Notes: generated from the letters alone by a model not told the origin. Numbered from the stretch's first letter, positions 7,168 through 16,793 are shown. The stretch: DNA of 64,000 nucleotides from Hyphococcus sp. (GCA_028289605.1 JANQON010000003.1:62001-126000), one strand, 5' to 3'. Numbers and translations: made by a program.

Positions 7168-8862
7168 ATGAAAAACGCTGCGGAAAAGACATATCATCAG
7201 CATAATGATGAGGAAGGCGTTGCGGAAGGGGCGGCGAGCCTGGGGGTTGACGGCGGTCCCGCCGGCGGCGGCGATGTTGCTGAGGTTGAGGGCGACATCG
7301 ACGAGGAATGGCTGGAAGAAGAACTGACCGATGAAGAGCTTGCAGCGCTTGGTGAAGAAGACTTCGACGATGAGGATTTCCTTGCCGATGAAGACTTCGG
7401 CGACGACATTGACGCGTCCTTCGACGATGAAGACTTCGGTGAAGAAGACCTGACCGAAGAGGAACTCGCCGCGCTTGAGGAATCGGACGATCTCACCCTG
7501 GCCGAGGACGCCGATTTTGACGTCGAGCCTGACGACACCCTGCGCGCGACGCCCGCATCTGAAGACGGCGCTGCGGCGGGCGCCCTGGTCGCCGCCAGCG
7601 GCGCGGTGCTTGATCCCGCTGATATGGGCGGCGAGGTGACGGATCTCGGCGAGGAAGAAGTCGACCATCGCCCGGTCCCGCGAATCTCTATTCACGCGTT
7701 TTGCGAAACGCCGGCGACGACGGCGCTGATCGAAAAAGCGTCCGTGGATCGCCGACTGTCAAAGGCGCATCTGACGATGCATATGGGCGGTCTCGCCAAG
7801 GCGATCGATCAGTTTCAAACATCGGCGACGCCGAATCTGATCATTCTGGAAACGCTTGCGAGCGGCGCGGAGATATTCGCTCAGCTCGGCGAGCTGGCGG
7901 AAGTGTGCGACCCGTCGACCAAGGTCGTGATTATCGGCCAGGTAAACGACATTATTCTTTACCGCGAGCTTATTCGGCAGGGCATCAGCGAATACATTGT
8001 TCGTCCGCAATCGCCGCTGCAGATTATCAAAGCGATTGCCGACCTTTACGTTGACCCGGCGGCGCCGCCGATCGGGCGAACGCTGGCTTTTGTCGGCGCC
8101 CGGGGCGGTGTTGGTTCGTCGACCATAGCGCACAACGTCGCCTGGTGCGCTGCGGAAGATTTCCAGTCAGACACCGTTCTGCTCGACCTCGATCTTCCGT
8201 TTGGCACAGCGTCGCTTGACTTCGATCAGGAAGCGTCCGCCGGTCTGTTTGAAGCGTTGAGTTCTCCTGAGCGCCTGGATGACGTTCTGCTCGATCGATT
8301 GCTGCAGAAGCACACCGAGCACTTAAGTCTCTTCACGGCGCCGAGCGTACTTGATCGCGACTATGATATTGACGATCAGGCCTATGAGACCGTGCTTGAT
8401 GTCGTGCGCGGGTCGGCGCCGACGGTGATCGTTGACGTGCCGCATATCTGGAGCAGCTGGTCAAAGCGTCTGTTGACGACGGCCGACGAAATCGTGGTGA
8501 CGGCCACGCCTGATCTCGCCGCGTTCCGCAACACGAAACAGCTTGTTGATATTTTGAGTGCGGCGCGCCCGAACGATGCGCCGCCCAAGCTTGTAATCAA
8601 CCAGTTCGACGCAAAGCTGTCGCCGGTGCGCCCGGAGCAGTTCGCCGAGCATGTCGGCCTTAAGCCGGCGCAGGTATTCGCATGGGAGCCGCAAGTCTTC
8701 GGCGCCGCCATGACGAACGCCGCGCCGATTGTTGAAGCGAGCCCGAAAACCAAGACGGCGATCGGGCTGCGGGACTTGGCGGCGTATTTGATCGGCAGGA
8801 ATGACGCTCAAAGCGCGAAGCCGAAATTCAGCCTGTCGGGTCTATTCTCAAAGAAACGGTAA
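7168..8862 (+). CDS. cpaE: CpaE/TadZ-type MinD-like ATPase with long acidic N-terminus
   Basis: 564 residues from the ATG at 7168, chosen because AGGAG sits 7 nt upstream; an in-frame ATG at 7150 has no comparable site. Residues ~40-125 are an extremely acidic Asp/Glu/Phe/Leu tract with an internal repeat (TDEELAALGEEDFDDEDF, then TEEELAALEES). A receiver-like pseudo-domain follows (residues ~175-290) and then a ParA/MinD ATPase domain with the deviant P-loop GARGGVGSSTIAHN near residue 310. CpaE family members place the Tad apparatus at the pole. The acidic extension is much longer than the short leader of typical CpaE proteins as I know them. Confidence 0.92.
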   Translation: MKNAAEKTYHQHNDEEGVAEGAASLGVDGGPAGGGDVAEVEGDIDEEWLEEELTDEELAALGEEDFDDEDFLADEDFGDDIDASFDDEDFGEEDLTEEELAALEESDDLTLAEDADFDVEPDDTLRATPASEDGAAAGALVAASGAVLDPADMGGEVTDLGEEEVDHRPVPRISIHAFCETPATTALIEKASVDRRLSKAHLTMHMGGLAKAIDQFQTSATPNLIILETLASGAEIFAQLGELAEVCDPSTKVVIIGQVNDIILYRELIRQGISEYIVRPQSPLQIIKAIADLYVDPAAPPIGRTLAFVGARGGVGSSTIAHNVAWCAAEDFQSDTVLLDLDLPFGTASLDFDQEASAGLFEALSSPERLDDVLLDRLLQKHTEHLSLFTAPSVLDRDYDIDDQAYETVLDVVRGSAPTVIVDVPHIWSSWSKRLLTTADEIVVTATPDLAAFRNTKQLVDILSAARPNDAPPKLVINQFDAKLSPVRPEQFAEHVGLKPAQVFAWEPQVFGAAMTNAAPIVEASPKTKTAIGLRDLAAYLIGRNDAQSAKPKFSLSGLFSKKR

Positions 8863-8870
8863 TTTAGGTC

Positions 8871-10361
8871 ATGTTTGGACGCAGAACCGCTTCCGTCGAC
8901 GCACCGGCCGCACCGGCCCAGGCGCGACCTAAAAAACCAGCGCCGCAAAAAGCGCCGGCCAAGCCGGCGGCCAAGAAGGCTGCGCCCAAGCCGGCCAAGC
9001 CGCCCGCAGAGGCCGCCGCCGCGCCGCCGCGCATCGCGCCGCCGCCGGAAGCGGCGAGCGCGCAGCCTGTCGAAATCGGCGGTCGCTCGGACGAATATTT
9101 TCAGACCAAGACCACCATCTTCAACGCATTGATCGACACGATCGACCTGTCGCAGCTGGCGCAGTTGGATACGGAGTCGGCGGCGGAGGAAATCCGCGAC
9201 ATCGTCAACGAGATCATCTCGATCAAAAACGTTCAGATGTCGATCGCGGAGCAGGAATCGTTGCTTCAGGATATCTGCAACGATGTTCTGGGTTACGGAC
9301 CGCTTGAGCCGCTGCTTGCGCGCGACGACATCGCCGATATCATGGTCAACGGCTCCAGCCGGGTATTCATCGAAGTCGGCGGTAAAATTCAGCTCACCAA
9401 TGTTCGATTCCGCGACAATGGTCAGTTGATGAACATCTGTCAGCGCATCGTGAGCCAGGTCGGCCGCCGCGTCGACGAAGCCAGCCCCATCTGCGACGCG
9501 CGCTTGCCCGACGGTTCGCGCGTGAACGTGATCGCGCCGCCGCTGTCGATCGACGGCGCCGCGCTCACCATTCGTAAGTTTAAAAAGGACAAGTTGACGA
9601 TGAACGACCTCGTCAACTTCCAGTCGATTTCGCCGGAAGGCGCGCGCGTCCTCGAAATCATCGGCGCCTGCCGCATCAATACCTTGATCTCCGGCGGTAC
9701 GGGCTCCGGTAAAACGACGTTGCTGAACTGTATGACCGGCTTCATCGAGCACGATGAACGGGTCATCACGTGCGAGGACGCGGCGGAACTTCAACTGCAG
9801 CAGCCTCATGTGGTGCGGCTGGAAACGCGCCCGCCCAACCTTGAAGGGCAGGGCGAGGTCACCATGCGCGACCTGGTTAAAAACTGTCTGCGGATGCGTC
9901 CTGAACGGATTATCGTCGGCGAGGTCCGGGGGCCAGAAGCATTTGACTTGCTTCAGGCCATGAACACCGGCCACGACGGCTCCATGGGCACGCTTCACGC
10001 CAACAGCCCGCGCGAAGCGTTGCAGCGTGTTGAATCTATGATCACTATGGGCGGATACAATCTGCCGTCGAAGACCATCAAGGAGATGATTGTCGGATCA
10101 ATCGACGTCATCATCCAGGCCGCTCGCCTGCGCGACGGTTCTCGCCGCATCACCCATGTGACCGAAGTTCTGGGTACGGAAGGCGACACCATCATCACAC
10201 AGGACCTGTTCATCTACGATATGGACGGCGAAGACGAAGAGGGCAATATCGCCGGTCGCCACAAATCGACGGGCATTGCGCGCCCGGCGTTCTGGGACCG
10301 GGCTCGCTATTACGGACGCGAGGGGGACTTGGCGACCGCGCTCGACCAGGCTGCGGATTAA
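8871..10361 (+). CDS. cpaF: Tad pilus secretion ATPase CpaF/TadA
   Basis: 496-residue GspE/VirB11-superfamily hexameric ATPase that powers Flp pilus extension and retraction. Walker A (GGTGSGKTT) is at residues ~275-283, with the Asp and His boxes ([38 protein letters not shown]) and the [13 protein letters not shown]alker B region. Residues ~10-70 are a disordered Ala/Pro/Lys-rich, strongly basic leader, opposite in charge to the acidic leader of CpaE encoded 8 nt upstream. Start ATG at 8871. Confidence 0.96.
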   Translation: MFGRRTASVDAPAAPAQARPKKPAPQKAPAKPAAKKAAPKPAKPPAEAAAAPPRIAPPPEAASAQPVEIGGRSDEYFQTKTTIFNALIDTIDLSQLAQLDTESAAEEIRDIVNEIISIKNVQMSIAEQESLLQDICNDVLGYGPLEPLLARDDIADIMVNGSSRVFIEVGGKIQLTNVRFRDNGQLMNICQRIVSQVGRRVDEASPICDARLPDGSRVNVIAPPLSIDGAALTIRKFKKDKLTMNDLVNFQSISPEGARVLEIIGACRINTLISGGTGSGKTTLLNCMTGFIEHDERVITCEDAAELQLQQPHVVRLETRPPNLEGQGEVTMRDLVKNCLRMRPERIIVGEVRGPEAFDLLQAMNTGHDGSMGTLHANSPREALQRVESMITMGGYNLPSKTIKEMIVGSIDVIIQAARLRDGSRRITHVTEVLGTEGDTIITQDLFIYDMDGEDEEGNIAGRHKSTGIARPAFWDRARYYGREGDLATALDQAAD

Positions 10362-10368
10362 GGATCTC

Positions 10369-11364
10369 ATGGACCAGCAACTTCTCATCATCGCAGGGCT
10401 CGGCGTCGTTTGTTTTGCGGCGCTCGCGTTTGTGCTGTTGGCGCCCACGCAAAAGGACAAGTCCAACAAGCGGCTGGCGTCGATCAATGGACCCGGCGCG
10501 GCGCGGGGCGGGGGGACGTCGAACGCCGCGACGGAGGCGCAGAACAAAGAACGCCGCCGAAAACTGGCCGAAACGCTCGAACAGCTCGACAGCCAGGCGA
10601 AGGATCTCAAAAAGAAAAAGCGCGTTTCCCTAACCCAGCAACTGGAACAGGCGGGACTGACGGCGACGCCGAAGCATTTCTATATCGGGTCCGTCATCGC
10701 CGCTTTTGCGTTCGCCTTCATTGGCTTGATTTCCGGCCAGAAGCTTTGGATTACCGGATTGCTGTTCCTGATCGGCGGTTTCGGGTTTCCGCGCTGGGTG
10801 GTCAGCTTTCTCAAGAAACGCCGTCAGAAAAAATTCGTCAACGATTTTTCCAACGCGATCGACGTCATCGTACGCGGCGTGAAGTCCGGTTTGCCTGTCA
10901 ACGAGTGCCTGAAGATTATTGCGCGCGAATCCCCGAAGCCGGTGTGCGACGAGTTTCACATGCTGACCGAGGGCATCCGGATCGGCATGACGATGGAACA
11001 GTCTCTCGCCCGCATGTATGAGCGGATGCCGCTTCAGGAAGTCAACTTTTTCGGCATCGTGTTGATGATCCAGCAAAAGACCGGCGGTAACCTCGCCGAA
11101 GCGCTGGGCAACCTTGCGCATGTGCTGCGCTCGCGCAAACTGATGGAAGGCAAGATCAAAGCCCTGTCCGCGGAGGCGAAAGCGTCTGCGATGATCATTG
11201 GGTCGTTGCCGTTTCTCGTGATGGGCGCCGTGAAAATGGCGTCCCCGGACTATTTGACGCCGCTGTTTGCCACGCGCACCGGAAACTTCATTCTCATCGG
11301 TGCGGGCATGTGGATGATGACCGGCATTCTCGTCATGAAGAAAATGACGCAGATCAAGGTGTAG
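10369..11364 (+). CDS. tadB: Tad pilus inner-membrane platform protein TadB
   Basis: 331 residues: N-terminal membrane helix, charged cytoplasmic linker, then a type II secretion F domain (FSNAIDVIVRGVKSGLPVNECLKII, PLQEVNFFGIVLMIQQKTGGNLAEAL) and C-terminal membrane helices. It forms the inner-membrane platform with TadC and contacts the ATPase CpaF. The ATG at 10369 is 7 nt after the cpaF stop; longer in-frame versions would overlap cpaF. Confidence 0.93.
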   Translation: MDQQLLIIAGLGVVCFAALAFVLLAPTQKDKSNKRLASINGPGAARGGGTSNAATEAQNKERRRKLAETLEQLDSQAKDLKKKKRVSLTQQLEQAGLTATPKHFYIGSVIAAFAFAFIGLISGQKLWITGLLFLIGGFGFPRWVVSFLKKRRQKKFVNDFSNAIDVIVRGVKSGLPVNECLKIIARESPKPVCDEFHMLTEGIRIGMTMEQSLARMYERMPLQEVNFFGIVLMIQQKTGGNLAEALGNLAHVLRSRKLMEGKIKALSAEAKASAMIIGSLPFLVMGAVKMASPDYLTPLFATRTGNFILIGAGMWMMTGILVMKKMTQIKV

Positions 11365-11373
11365 GGCAGGTCC

Positions 11374-12345
11374 ATGAACGCCATCATCAATGCGGTCACC
11401 GACCCTGCTTTTCAGATCGCCGTTCTGGTGTCGCTGGCCGCGATTGCGACCATTTACACTGTTCTCGAGCCGTTTTTTGTCAAGGACAAGCTAACCGAAA
11501 GAATGAAATCGGTCGGCGCCCATCGCGAGGCGCTGCGCCAAAAGCAACGCGATGCTATTGCGCGCAAGCAGAACGCCAAGCTGCGCACTGCGACCCCCGA
11601 CGGCGTCATCAAGGAGCTGGTTGAAAACCTGAAGCTTCTGGAGGTATTCGACGCAGAATCGGCGCGCAAGAAACTGATGATGGCGGGCTTTCGCGGCCAA
11701 GGGCCGGTTATGGTCTTTATGGCCGCCCGGCTTGGCATGCCGTTCGTTACCGCCATTTTCGTCGGCGTCTACGTCTATCTGCTCGAAGGCCTGTCCGACA
11801 GCTTTATGCAATTGCTGGCGACGATGGCGGGCTTCTTCGCCGGGTTCTATCTGCCGAATGTGTACATTTCGAACGCGGTCAAGAATCGGCAGATGAAAGT
11901 CCAGCTCGCCTGGCCGGACGCGCTCGATCTGTTGCTGATCTGTGTGGAATCCGGCATGTCGATCGAGGCGGCGTTCCAGAAAGTCGCCGAAGAGGTGGGA
12001 CCGAACTGTCCCGAACTCGCAGAAGAACTCGGCCTTACGACCGCTGAACTCTCTTACCTTCAGGAGCGCAAGCAGGCGTATCAAAATCTCGCCGACCGCA
12101 CCGGGCTCGACGTTGTGAAAGGCGTGACCACTGCGCTTGTCCAGTCGGAAAAATACGGCACGCCGCTGGGTCAGTCTCTGCGCGTCATGGCCAATGAAAG
12201 CCGCGATCTGCGGATGCAGGAAGCCGAGCGCAAAGCGGCCGCATTGCCGCCGAAGCTTACCGTGCCGATGATTGGATTTTTCCTGCCTGTTCTCTTCGCG
12301 GTCATTCTCGGCCCGGCGATCATGCAGGTGATGGCCCTGGAGTAG
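11374..12345 (+). CDS. tadC: Tad pilus inner-membrane platform protein TadC
   Basis: 323 residues, paralogous in fold to TadB: membrane helices near the N-terminus and middle, a T2SS F domain (WPDALDLLLICVESGMSIEAAFQKVA, VQSEKYGTPLGQSLRVMANESR) and a C-terminal membrane helix (MIGFFLPVLFAVILGPAIM). It is the last gene of the cpaB-tadC operon and ends 2 nt from the convergent small gene at 12348. TadD, TadE and TadG are not in this operon. Confidence 0.93.
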   Translation: MNAIINAVTDPAFQIAVLVSLAAIATIYTVLEPFFVKDKLTERMKSVGAHREALRQKQRDAIARKQNAKLRTATPDGVIKELVENLKLLEVFDAESARKKLMMAGFRGQGPVMVFMAARLGMPFVTAIFVGVYVYLLEGLSDSFMQLLATMAGFFAGFYLPNVYISNAVKNRQMKVQLAWPDALDLLLICVESGMSIEAAFQKVAEEVGPNCPELAEELGLTTAELSYLQERKQAYQNLADRTGLDVVKGVTTALVQSEKYGTPLGQSLRVMANESRDLRMQEAERKAAALPPKLTVPMIGFFLPVLFAVILGPAIMQVMALE

Positions 12346-12347
12346 GG

Positions 12348-12536
12348 TTACGCCGCGCGCTCGGCAAGCTCTTCAATCCGTTCGGAAAGCCACTGGCGAT
12401 GCTCCTCGAGCTTGCGGACGAATTCCGCGTCAAGCACGGACGTCGCCGCCATCTCGTCGATCCACAAGCGCATCACCTTTTCCTGGCTGATCAGCCAAGC
12501 CGCAAGTGACCGGCATTCCCCGCGTTTGATCTCCAC
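12348..12536 (-). CDS. Small acidic/helical protein downstream of heme receptor
   Basis: 62 residues from a GTG at 12536 with an ideal AAGGAGG 4 nt upstream; an in-frame TTG at 12563 would overlap the receptor stop but has no ribosome site. The sequence is largely amphipathic helix with several charged pairs (IDEMAAT..., RKLEEHRQWLSERIEELAERAA). No signal or membrane segment, and no family recognised. It is co-transcribed with the TonB receptor, so it may be a cytoplasmic factor of iron/heme uptake; this is an inference from position only. Confidence 0.6.
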   Translation of the reverse strand: MEIKRGECRSLAAWLISQEKVMRLWIDEMAATSVLDAEFVRKLEEHRQWLSERIEELAERAA

Positions 12537-12559
12537 GTCGCCTCCTTCGATGGTTCCTG

Positions 12560-14743
12560 TCAAAATCCCCGCCGCCAGCTGACGGCGGCTTTGACGTTGC
12601 GGCCGGGCTGGCTGACGCCGGCGGCGACAACGGCGTAATCGGTGTCGGCGACGTTATCGACGCCGAGATCGATCCTGAGACCGTTGAGGGGCCCGCGCAT
12701 GGGCTCCCAAACGAGATAGACGTCGCCGACCGTAAAGCTGTCGCGCGCGAGCGTCGGATCGTTTACCTCGTCAAAGTCGGCGGCGATGGTGACGCGTCCG
12801 CCAAGGCGCATATCCGCGGCGGGCCATTTGATCCCGGCGTCGACGAACACCGTGCTGGGCGCCAACGCGCCGACGAAATCGCCGGTGTCGACGTCGCGTC
12901 CGTCGATGGTCGCAAAATTGGCGCGCGTGTAGAAGTAGTCCGAGTCGTAATAGGCTTCGACTTCAACGCCGTCGATCTCGGCGTTGGTGACGTTCACGTT
13001 GCGGCTGAAATTGCCGAACGCTTCGCCGGAGCCGCAGGGCGGCGCAAAGGGCGGCAGCATGCCGGGCGTCAAAAAGCACGTAAACGGAATATTGACTTCC
13101 AAGTCGATGAGGTTGGTGACGTCGGACTGATAATAGGACCCCTTCGCCGTCAGCGTGTCGCCGTCGAAAAAGAGGTTCGCCAGAGCAATCCCGGCGCCGA
13201 CTTCCCAGGTTTGCGATTCCTCCGGGACGAGGTCAGGGTTTGGAATAAAGAAATTCGTGACGAAAGCCGGCGGGCCGAACGGACCAAGGGGTCCAGGAAC
13301 GGAAAGGTTCGGGATCTGGAAGTGCACGCCGTCGGCGTAAATCTCATTGAACGAGGGCGCGCGAAACGCTTCGGCCCAGTTGCCGAAAAAGATCAGCTCC
13401 TCGATCGGCTTATAGGATACGCCGATTTTCGGCGAGGTTGCCTCATCGTCGGTTGATGCTGCGCCAGGCGCTTCGTTTTCAAACTTGTCCCACCTGACCC
13501 CGGGAACAATCGTCAGGACGCCCGGCGCGCCCAGGGGATTACTCAGCGCTAGCTCAGCTTGGGCGAAGAGACCGTAAAATTTGCCGGTTGCGTCCGGCAC
13601 GCCGCCGCGGGTGCCGTCGACGGTGGTGTTGTCGAGGCCGACCTGTTCGTCGCGATAATATTCGCCGCCATAGGTCAGGGTCAGCTCGGCGGCCGACCCG
13701 AACGAAAATCTCGACCGGTTGTCGAGGGAAACGCCGATGGTTTCGACTTCCCGGGAGATCAGCCGCGTGGTGTCGACCTCGTCTTCTTCGACGATGTTGC
13801 GCGTGTAATATCCGACGAGATTGGCGTTGATGAGATTGGAGCCTGTAGGCGCGTAGTTGATCGTTCCCTGGATCGTATTGCCGTCGATATCGCGAAAAAC
13901 CTCGCCGTTACCGGGTCCGGCCAAATTGTTCCCCTGCGGATTGTTCGGATCGACGCTGTCGCCGCCGAACCGGATCCATGACGCCGATACGGTAACGTCG
14001 CTTGTCGGCCGTACGGTCGCTTTCAGCAAAGAGGAGAGTAATTCGTCTTCCGCGGGCAGGGTCAGCCCGCTGCCGAGATCGATATCGTCTGAATTGCGCA
14101 AGGTGAAATTGCCGACGACGTCGACCCGGTTGTCGGCGCTGCGCCATGCGCCGGTGCTGGAAATGCGCCATTCGTCGTTGACGCTCTGAAATCCGGCGCC
14201 GACCTTGACGCTGGCGGTTTCATCATCCGCCAAAAGGTCTTCGGCGGTGACGGTGCGTAAAGCGATCACCCCGCCAAGGGCGCCGGAGCCGTACAGCGCC
14301 GATGTCGGCCCGCGCACGACTTCCACCGCCTGCAGGAGATCAGGGTCGACAAAGAACCGCCCGTCATGGCCGGAAAGAAAGCTCTGGCGGGCGCCGTCAA
14401 AGAGCACCAGCACCCCTTCGCCGGAAAGCCCGCGCACATCCGGCGTCTGGCCGGCGCGGCGCGGGCCGCCGCCGATATTGGCGCCGGGGACGGCGTCAAA
14501 AATGTCGGCGATGCCGGACGGGTTAAAGTCGTCAATCACGTCCTTGTCGATCACCGTCACCTGGCCCGGATAGTCAAAGGCCTCAATCGGATTTCGGGTG
14601 GCGAATATCGTGATGACGTCGAGGCTGGCGATTTCTATCGCCGCGGCGTCTGCGTCGCCGCCTGAGTCCTGCGCGACCGCCGTCGCCATAGACGCCGTTC
14701 CGAGCGCTGTCAGGGCGGCGCAGCCCATCAATATTTGTCTCAC
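12560..14743 (-). CDS. TonB-dependent outer-membrane receptor, heme/hemoglobin type
   Basis: 727 residues: signal peptide (residues 1-24), TonB box-like region, plug (VIDKDVIDDFNPSGIADIFDAVPG, VRGPTSALYGSGALGGVI) and a 22-strand barrel with a C-terminal aromatic-type end (SWRRGF). The FRAP motif (FRAPSFNEIYADG) is followed by a histidine (GVHFQ) and an NPNL-like NPDL motif, the arrangement of heme/hemoglobin receptors of the HemR/HmuR type. The GTG start has GGAGG 7 nt upstream, and a Fur-like box lies 22 bp further up. Siderophore transport cannot be fully excluded. Confidence 0.88.
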   Translation of the reverse strand: MRQILMGCAALTALGTASMATAVAQDSGGDADAAAIEIASLDVITIFATRNPIEAFDYPGQVTVIDKDVIDDFNPSGIADIFDAVPGANIGGGPRRAGQTPDVRGLSGEGVLVLFDGARQSFLSGHDGRFFVDPDLLQAVEVVRGPTSALYGSGALGGVIALRTVTAEDLLADDETASVKVGAGFQSVNDEWRISSTGAWRSADNRVDVVGNFTLRNSDDIDLGSGLTLPAEDELLSSLLKATVRPTSDVTVSASWIRFGGDSVDPNNPQGNNLAGPGNGEVFRDIDGNTIQGTINYAPTGSNLINANLVGYYTRNIVEEDEVDTTRLISREVETIGVSLDNRSRFSFGSAAELTLTYGGEYYRDEQVGLDNTTVDGTRGGVPDATGKFYGLFAQAELALSNPLGAPGVLTIVPGVRWDKFENEAPGAASTDDEATSPKIGVSYKPIEELIFFGNWAEAFRAPSFNEIYADGVHFQIPNLSVPGPLGPFGPPAFVTNFFIPNPDLVPEESQTWEVGAGIALANLFFDGDTLTAKGSYYQSDVTNLIDLEVNIPFTCFLTPGMLPPFAPPCGSGEAFGNFSRNVNVTNAEIDGVEVEAYYDSDYFYTRANFATIDGRDVDTGDFVGALAPSTVFVDAGIKWPAADMRLGGRVTIAADFDEVNDPTLARDSFTVGDVYLVWEPMRGPLNGLRIDLGVDNVADTDYAVVAAGVSQPGRNVKAAVSWRRGF

Positions 14744-14764
14744 GGAAACCCCTCCGAATGCTAT

Positions 14765-14779
14765 TGAGAATGATTTGCA
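14765..14779. promoter_or_regulatory. Fur-like box before heme receptor
   Basis: Read on the minus strand TGCAAATCATTCTCA matches the 7-1-7 Fur consensus TGATAATnATTATCA at 12 of 14 defined positions. It is 22 bp upstream of the receptor start, a good place to block transcription or translation initiation under iron repletion. Confidence 0.65.
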
Positions 14780-14812
14780 ATTGAGGTATGCGTAGCGCCG
14801 TCTTTTTGCGAT

Positions 14813-14827
14813 TGCAACTCAGAATCA
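14813..14827. promoter_or_regulatory. Second, weaker Fur-like box in the divergent promoter
   Basis: TGCAACTCAGAATCA matches the 7-1-7 Fur consensus at 10 of 14 positions and lies within a longer imperfect palindrome TTGCAAC...GTCGCAA. It is 80 bp upstream of the DUF6607 lipoprotein start, so it would serve the rightward operon. Confidence 0.45.
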
Positions 14828-14907
14828 GTCGCAATATAGACTTTTTTTGGAATGCAATCGCGCTGGCGCGCTTTCCCGCCGTCGGCGCCATCTCGTGGGA
14901 AGAAAAG

Positions 14908-15960
14908 ATGAAATCGATCGCTATTGTTTTGCGCGCCGCCGCCGTCGGCGCGCTCGTTGCGCTCGGGGGATGCGTGACCGCGCCGACCTCAGGCACGTTG
15001 ACCGGAACGACGTCCTTTGCGCAGTCCGCTGCTCAGCCGACCAACTTCGAAAAGGACCGGAAGTCGATTCTCGCGATGGCGGGCGACTTCAAGGTGACGT
15101 TCGATTTCACCGAGACTGTGGCCTTCGTCGAGGGATACGAACTGAAAGACCCGAAGCTCTCCGGCGGCCACGAAATCGTGCGCGTCGTAGAGGATCGCGG
15201 CGATTTCATCAGTCTACAGCATTTGCTTGTGGTCGGTCCCGACGACAGTCCGTTCGTGGTCAAGCACTGGCGGCAGGACTGGCGATATGAGCCGGCGCAG
15301 GTTCTTGTGTTTATCGGCGGCAATGCCTGGGAATGGCGCGACGTGCCCGTGAATGACCGCGCCGGCGTCTGGTCGCAGACCGTCTATCAAGTTGACGACG
15401 CGCCCCGATACGGCGCCGTCGGCGCATGGACCTATGAGGATGGTCTTGCGGAATGGACGCCGCCGAAAGAATGGCGGCCCTTACCGCGCCGGGATATGAC
15501 GACCCGGGACGATTACCATGCGGTGGATGCCGTCAACCGTCACGTCATTACGCCGTGGGGTTGGGTTCATGAGCAGGATAACTCGAAAGTCGTGCTCTCC
15601 GGAGAGCCGACGGCGCTTGTTCGCGAAGTGGGCGTCAATACCTATCGGCGCTTTGACGCGTTTCCCGTGGACGCGGCGGAAGACTACTGGGCGGCCACGG
15701 CCGACTTCTGGGCCGGCGTTCGCGCGGAATGGGACGCGATCGGCGCGGAAAACCAACGCTTCGCGATCACCATCAAGGGGGAAACGGAAGACCTCTATAA
15801 CCCGCTGCTGAGTCTGGCGATGGACGTCAAAGCCGGCGAGACGGATGTCGACGCCGCTTTGGTTGAGGCGCGCAGCGTGATCCGACAATATGTTACAGCA
15901 GATGTCGGCGAATTGGCGGATCGCCTGCGGCCTGCGACGACACTCGCCCAAAAAGACTAG
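14908..15960 (+). CDS. DUF6607-family lipoprotein
   Basis: 350 residues from the ATG at 14908, which gives a lipoprotein signal with lipobox VALGGC; longer in-frame versions would run into the Fur-type promoter. The body is rich in Trp and acidic residues with conserved-looking blocks (KHWRQDWRYEP, AWEWRDV, VWSQTVYQVDDAPRYGAVGAW, EWTPPKEWRPLPRRDMTTRDDY, RHVITPWGWVHEQDN) as in the DUF6607 family, whose function is not known to me. Divergent from a heme-type receptor across iron boxes and 5 nt upstream of a DUF4198 gene, so a role in heme/iron acquisition is inferred. Confidence 0.75.
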   Translation: MKSIAIVLRAAAVGALVALGGCVTAPTSGTLTGTTSFAQSAAQPTNFEKDRKSILAMAGDFKVTFDFTETVAFVEGYELKDPKLSGGHEIVRVVEDRGDFISLQHLLVVGPDDSPFVVKHWRQDWRYEPAQVLVFIGGNAWEWRDVPVNDRAGVWSQTVYQVDDAPRYGAVGAWTYEDGLAEWTPPKEWRPLPRRDMTTRDDYHAVDAVNRHVITPWGWVHEQDNSKVVLSGEPTALVREVGVNTYRRFDAFPVDAAEDYWAATADFWAGVRAEWDAIGAENQRFAITIKGETEDLYNPLLSLAMDVKAGETDVDAALVEARSVIRQYVTADVGELADRLRPATTLAQKD

Positions 15961-15965
15961 CCGCG

Positions 15966-16793
15966 ATGCTGACCCTCTGCTCAAAAGCGGCAAGGCGTAT
16001 CGTCCTTGCCGCCGCCAGTGTCGCTGTCATGGCGCCGACGGCGAAGGCCGATGTCGGGTTTTTGCTGCCAAATACTTTCCATACGGATGAAACCGGCAGA
16101 GTGACCGTCATCGCGTCGTTCAGCGATCAGTTCCCAAGCGTTGAACACCCGTTGCGGTCGAACCATTTCCATGTAGTGAAGCCAGACGGCGAGAAGACGC
16201 CTTTCGAGACAACACAAACTCTCGATCAGATGACCGCCTTGTTTACGGTCCTCGACGCCCCCGGTGTTTACCGACTTTCAAGCGGGGAACGGCTTGGCCG
16301 CAAAGGCGAAGTGTCGCGGCAGGGCGGCGCCTATGTCAGGCTGGGCGAAGACGGCGTCGACGCCGCCGGGTTGCCGGACGGCGCGCCGATTTTCACCTCG
16401 CAAACGGCGACGGTTTCGGAAGTCCATGTGCGCCGCGGCGACATCGCCCTGCAGGAAACGCTTACGACGTCGGGCCGCCTCTCGATTCGGGTATCGGCGG
16501 GCGCGGACGGTTTTCGCGCAAGCGCGTCGATGCGTGTCGCGGCGACCTTTGACGGGTCGCCGCTGACCGGAGCGGACGTAACGCTCATTGCGCCGTACGG
16601 CGTTTATGCGGACCAGTCAGAGGGCGTTGCGTCGGTTCTGGACAAAAACGGGGAGGCTGAGCTGTCGCCCCAAAAGTCCGGGCCCCATGCCGTTCTGGTG
16701 CGCCACATCGCCGAAGCGCCGGCGGGGGCGGAAACCGATGTCCGCAGCTACTCAACAGCGCTTGTTTTCGAAGTCTTTCCGAACAGCGATTGA
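15966..16793 (+). CDS. DUF4198 periplasmic protein
   Basis: 275 residues with a Sec signal (cleavage after AKA, residue ~28). It then has the DUF4198 layout of an N-terminal beta-domain (HTDETGRVTVIASFSDQFP) and a C-terminal Ig-like carrier-type domain (GSPLTGADVTLIAPYGVYAD, DKNGEAELSPQKSGPHAVLVRH). DUF4198 proteins often accompany TonB-linked metal uptake genes. It is coupled to the DUF6607 lipoprotein gene (5-nt gap), making a two-gene iron-responsive operon by inference. Confidence 0.8.
   Translation: MLTLCSKAARRIVLAAASVAVMAPTAKADVGFLLPNTFHTDETGRVTVIASFSDQFPSVEHPLRSNHFHVVKPDGEKTPFETTQTLDQMTALFTVLDAPGVYRLSSGERLGRKGEVSRQGGAYVRLGEDGVDAAGLPDGAPIFTSQTATVSEVHVRRGDIALQETLTTSGRLSIRVSAGADGFRASASMRVAATFDGSPLTGADVTLIAPYGVYADQSEGVASVLDKNGEAELSPQKSGPHAVLVRHIAEAPAGAETDVRSYSTALVFEVFPNSD

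Noticed and set aside
8808..9998. 396-codon open frame antisense to cpaF
   Set aside because: Translation is Arg/Asp-rich with no family resemblance and cpaF is unambiguous on the other strand.
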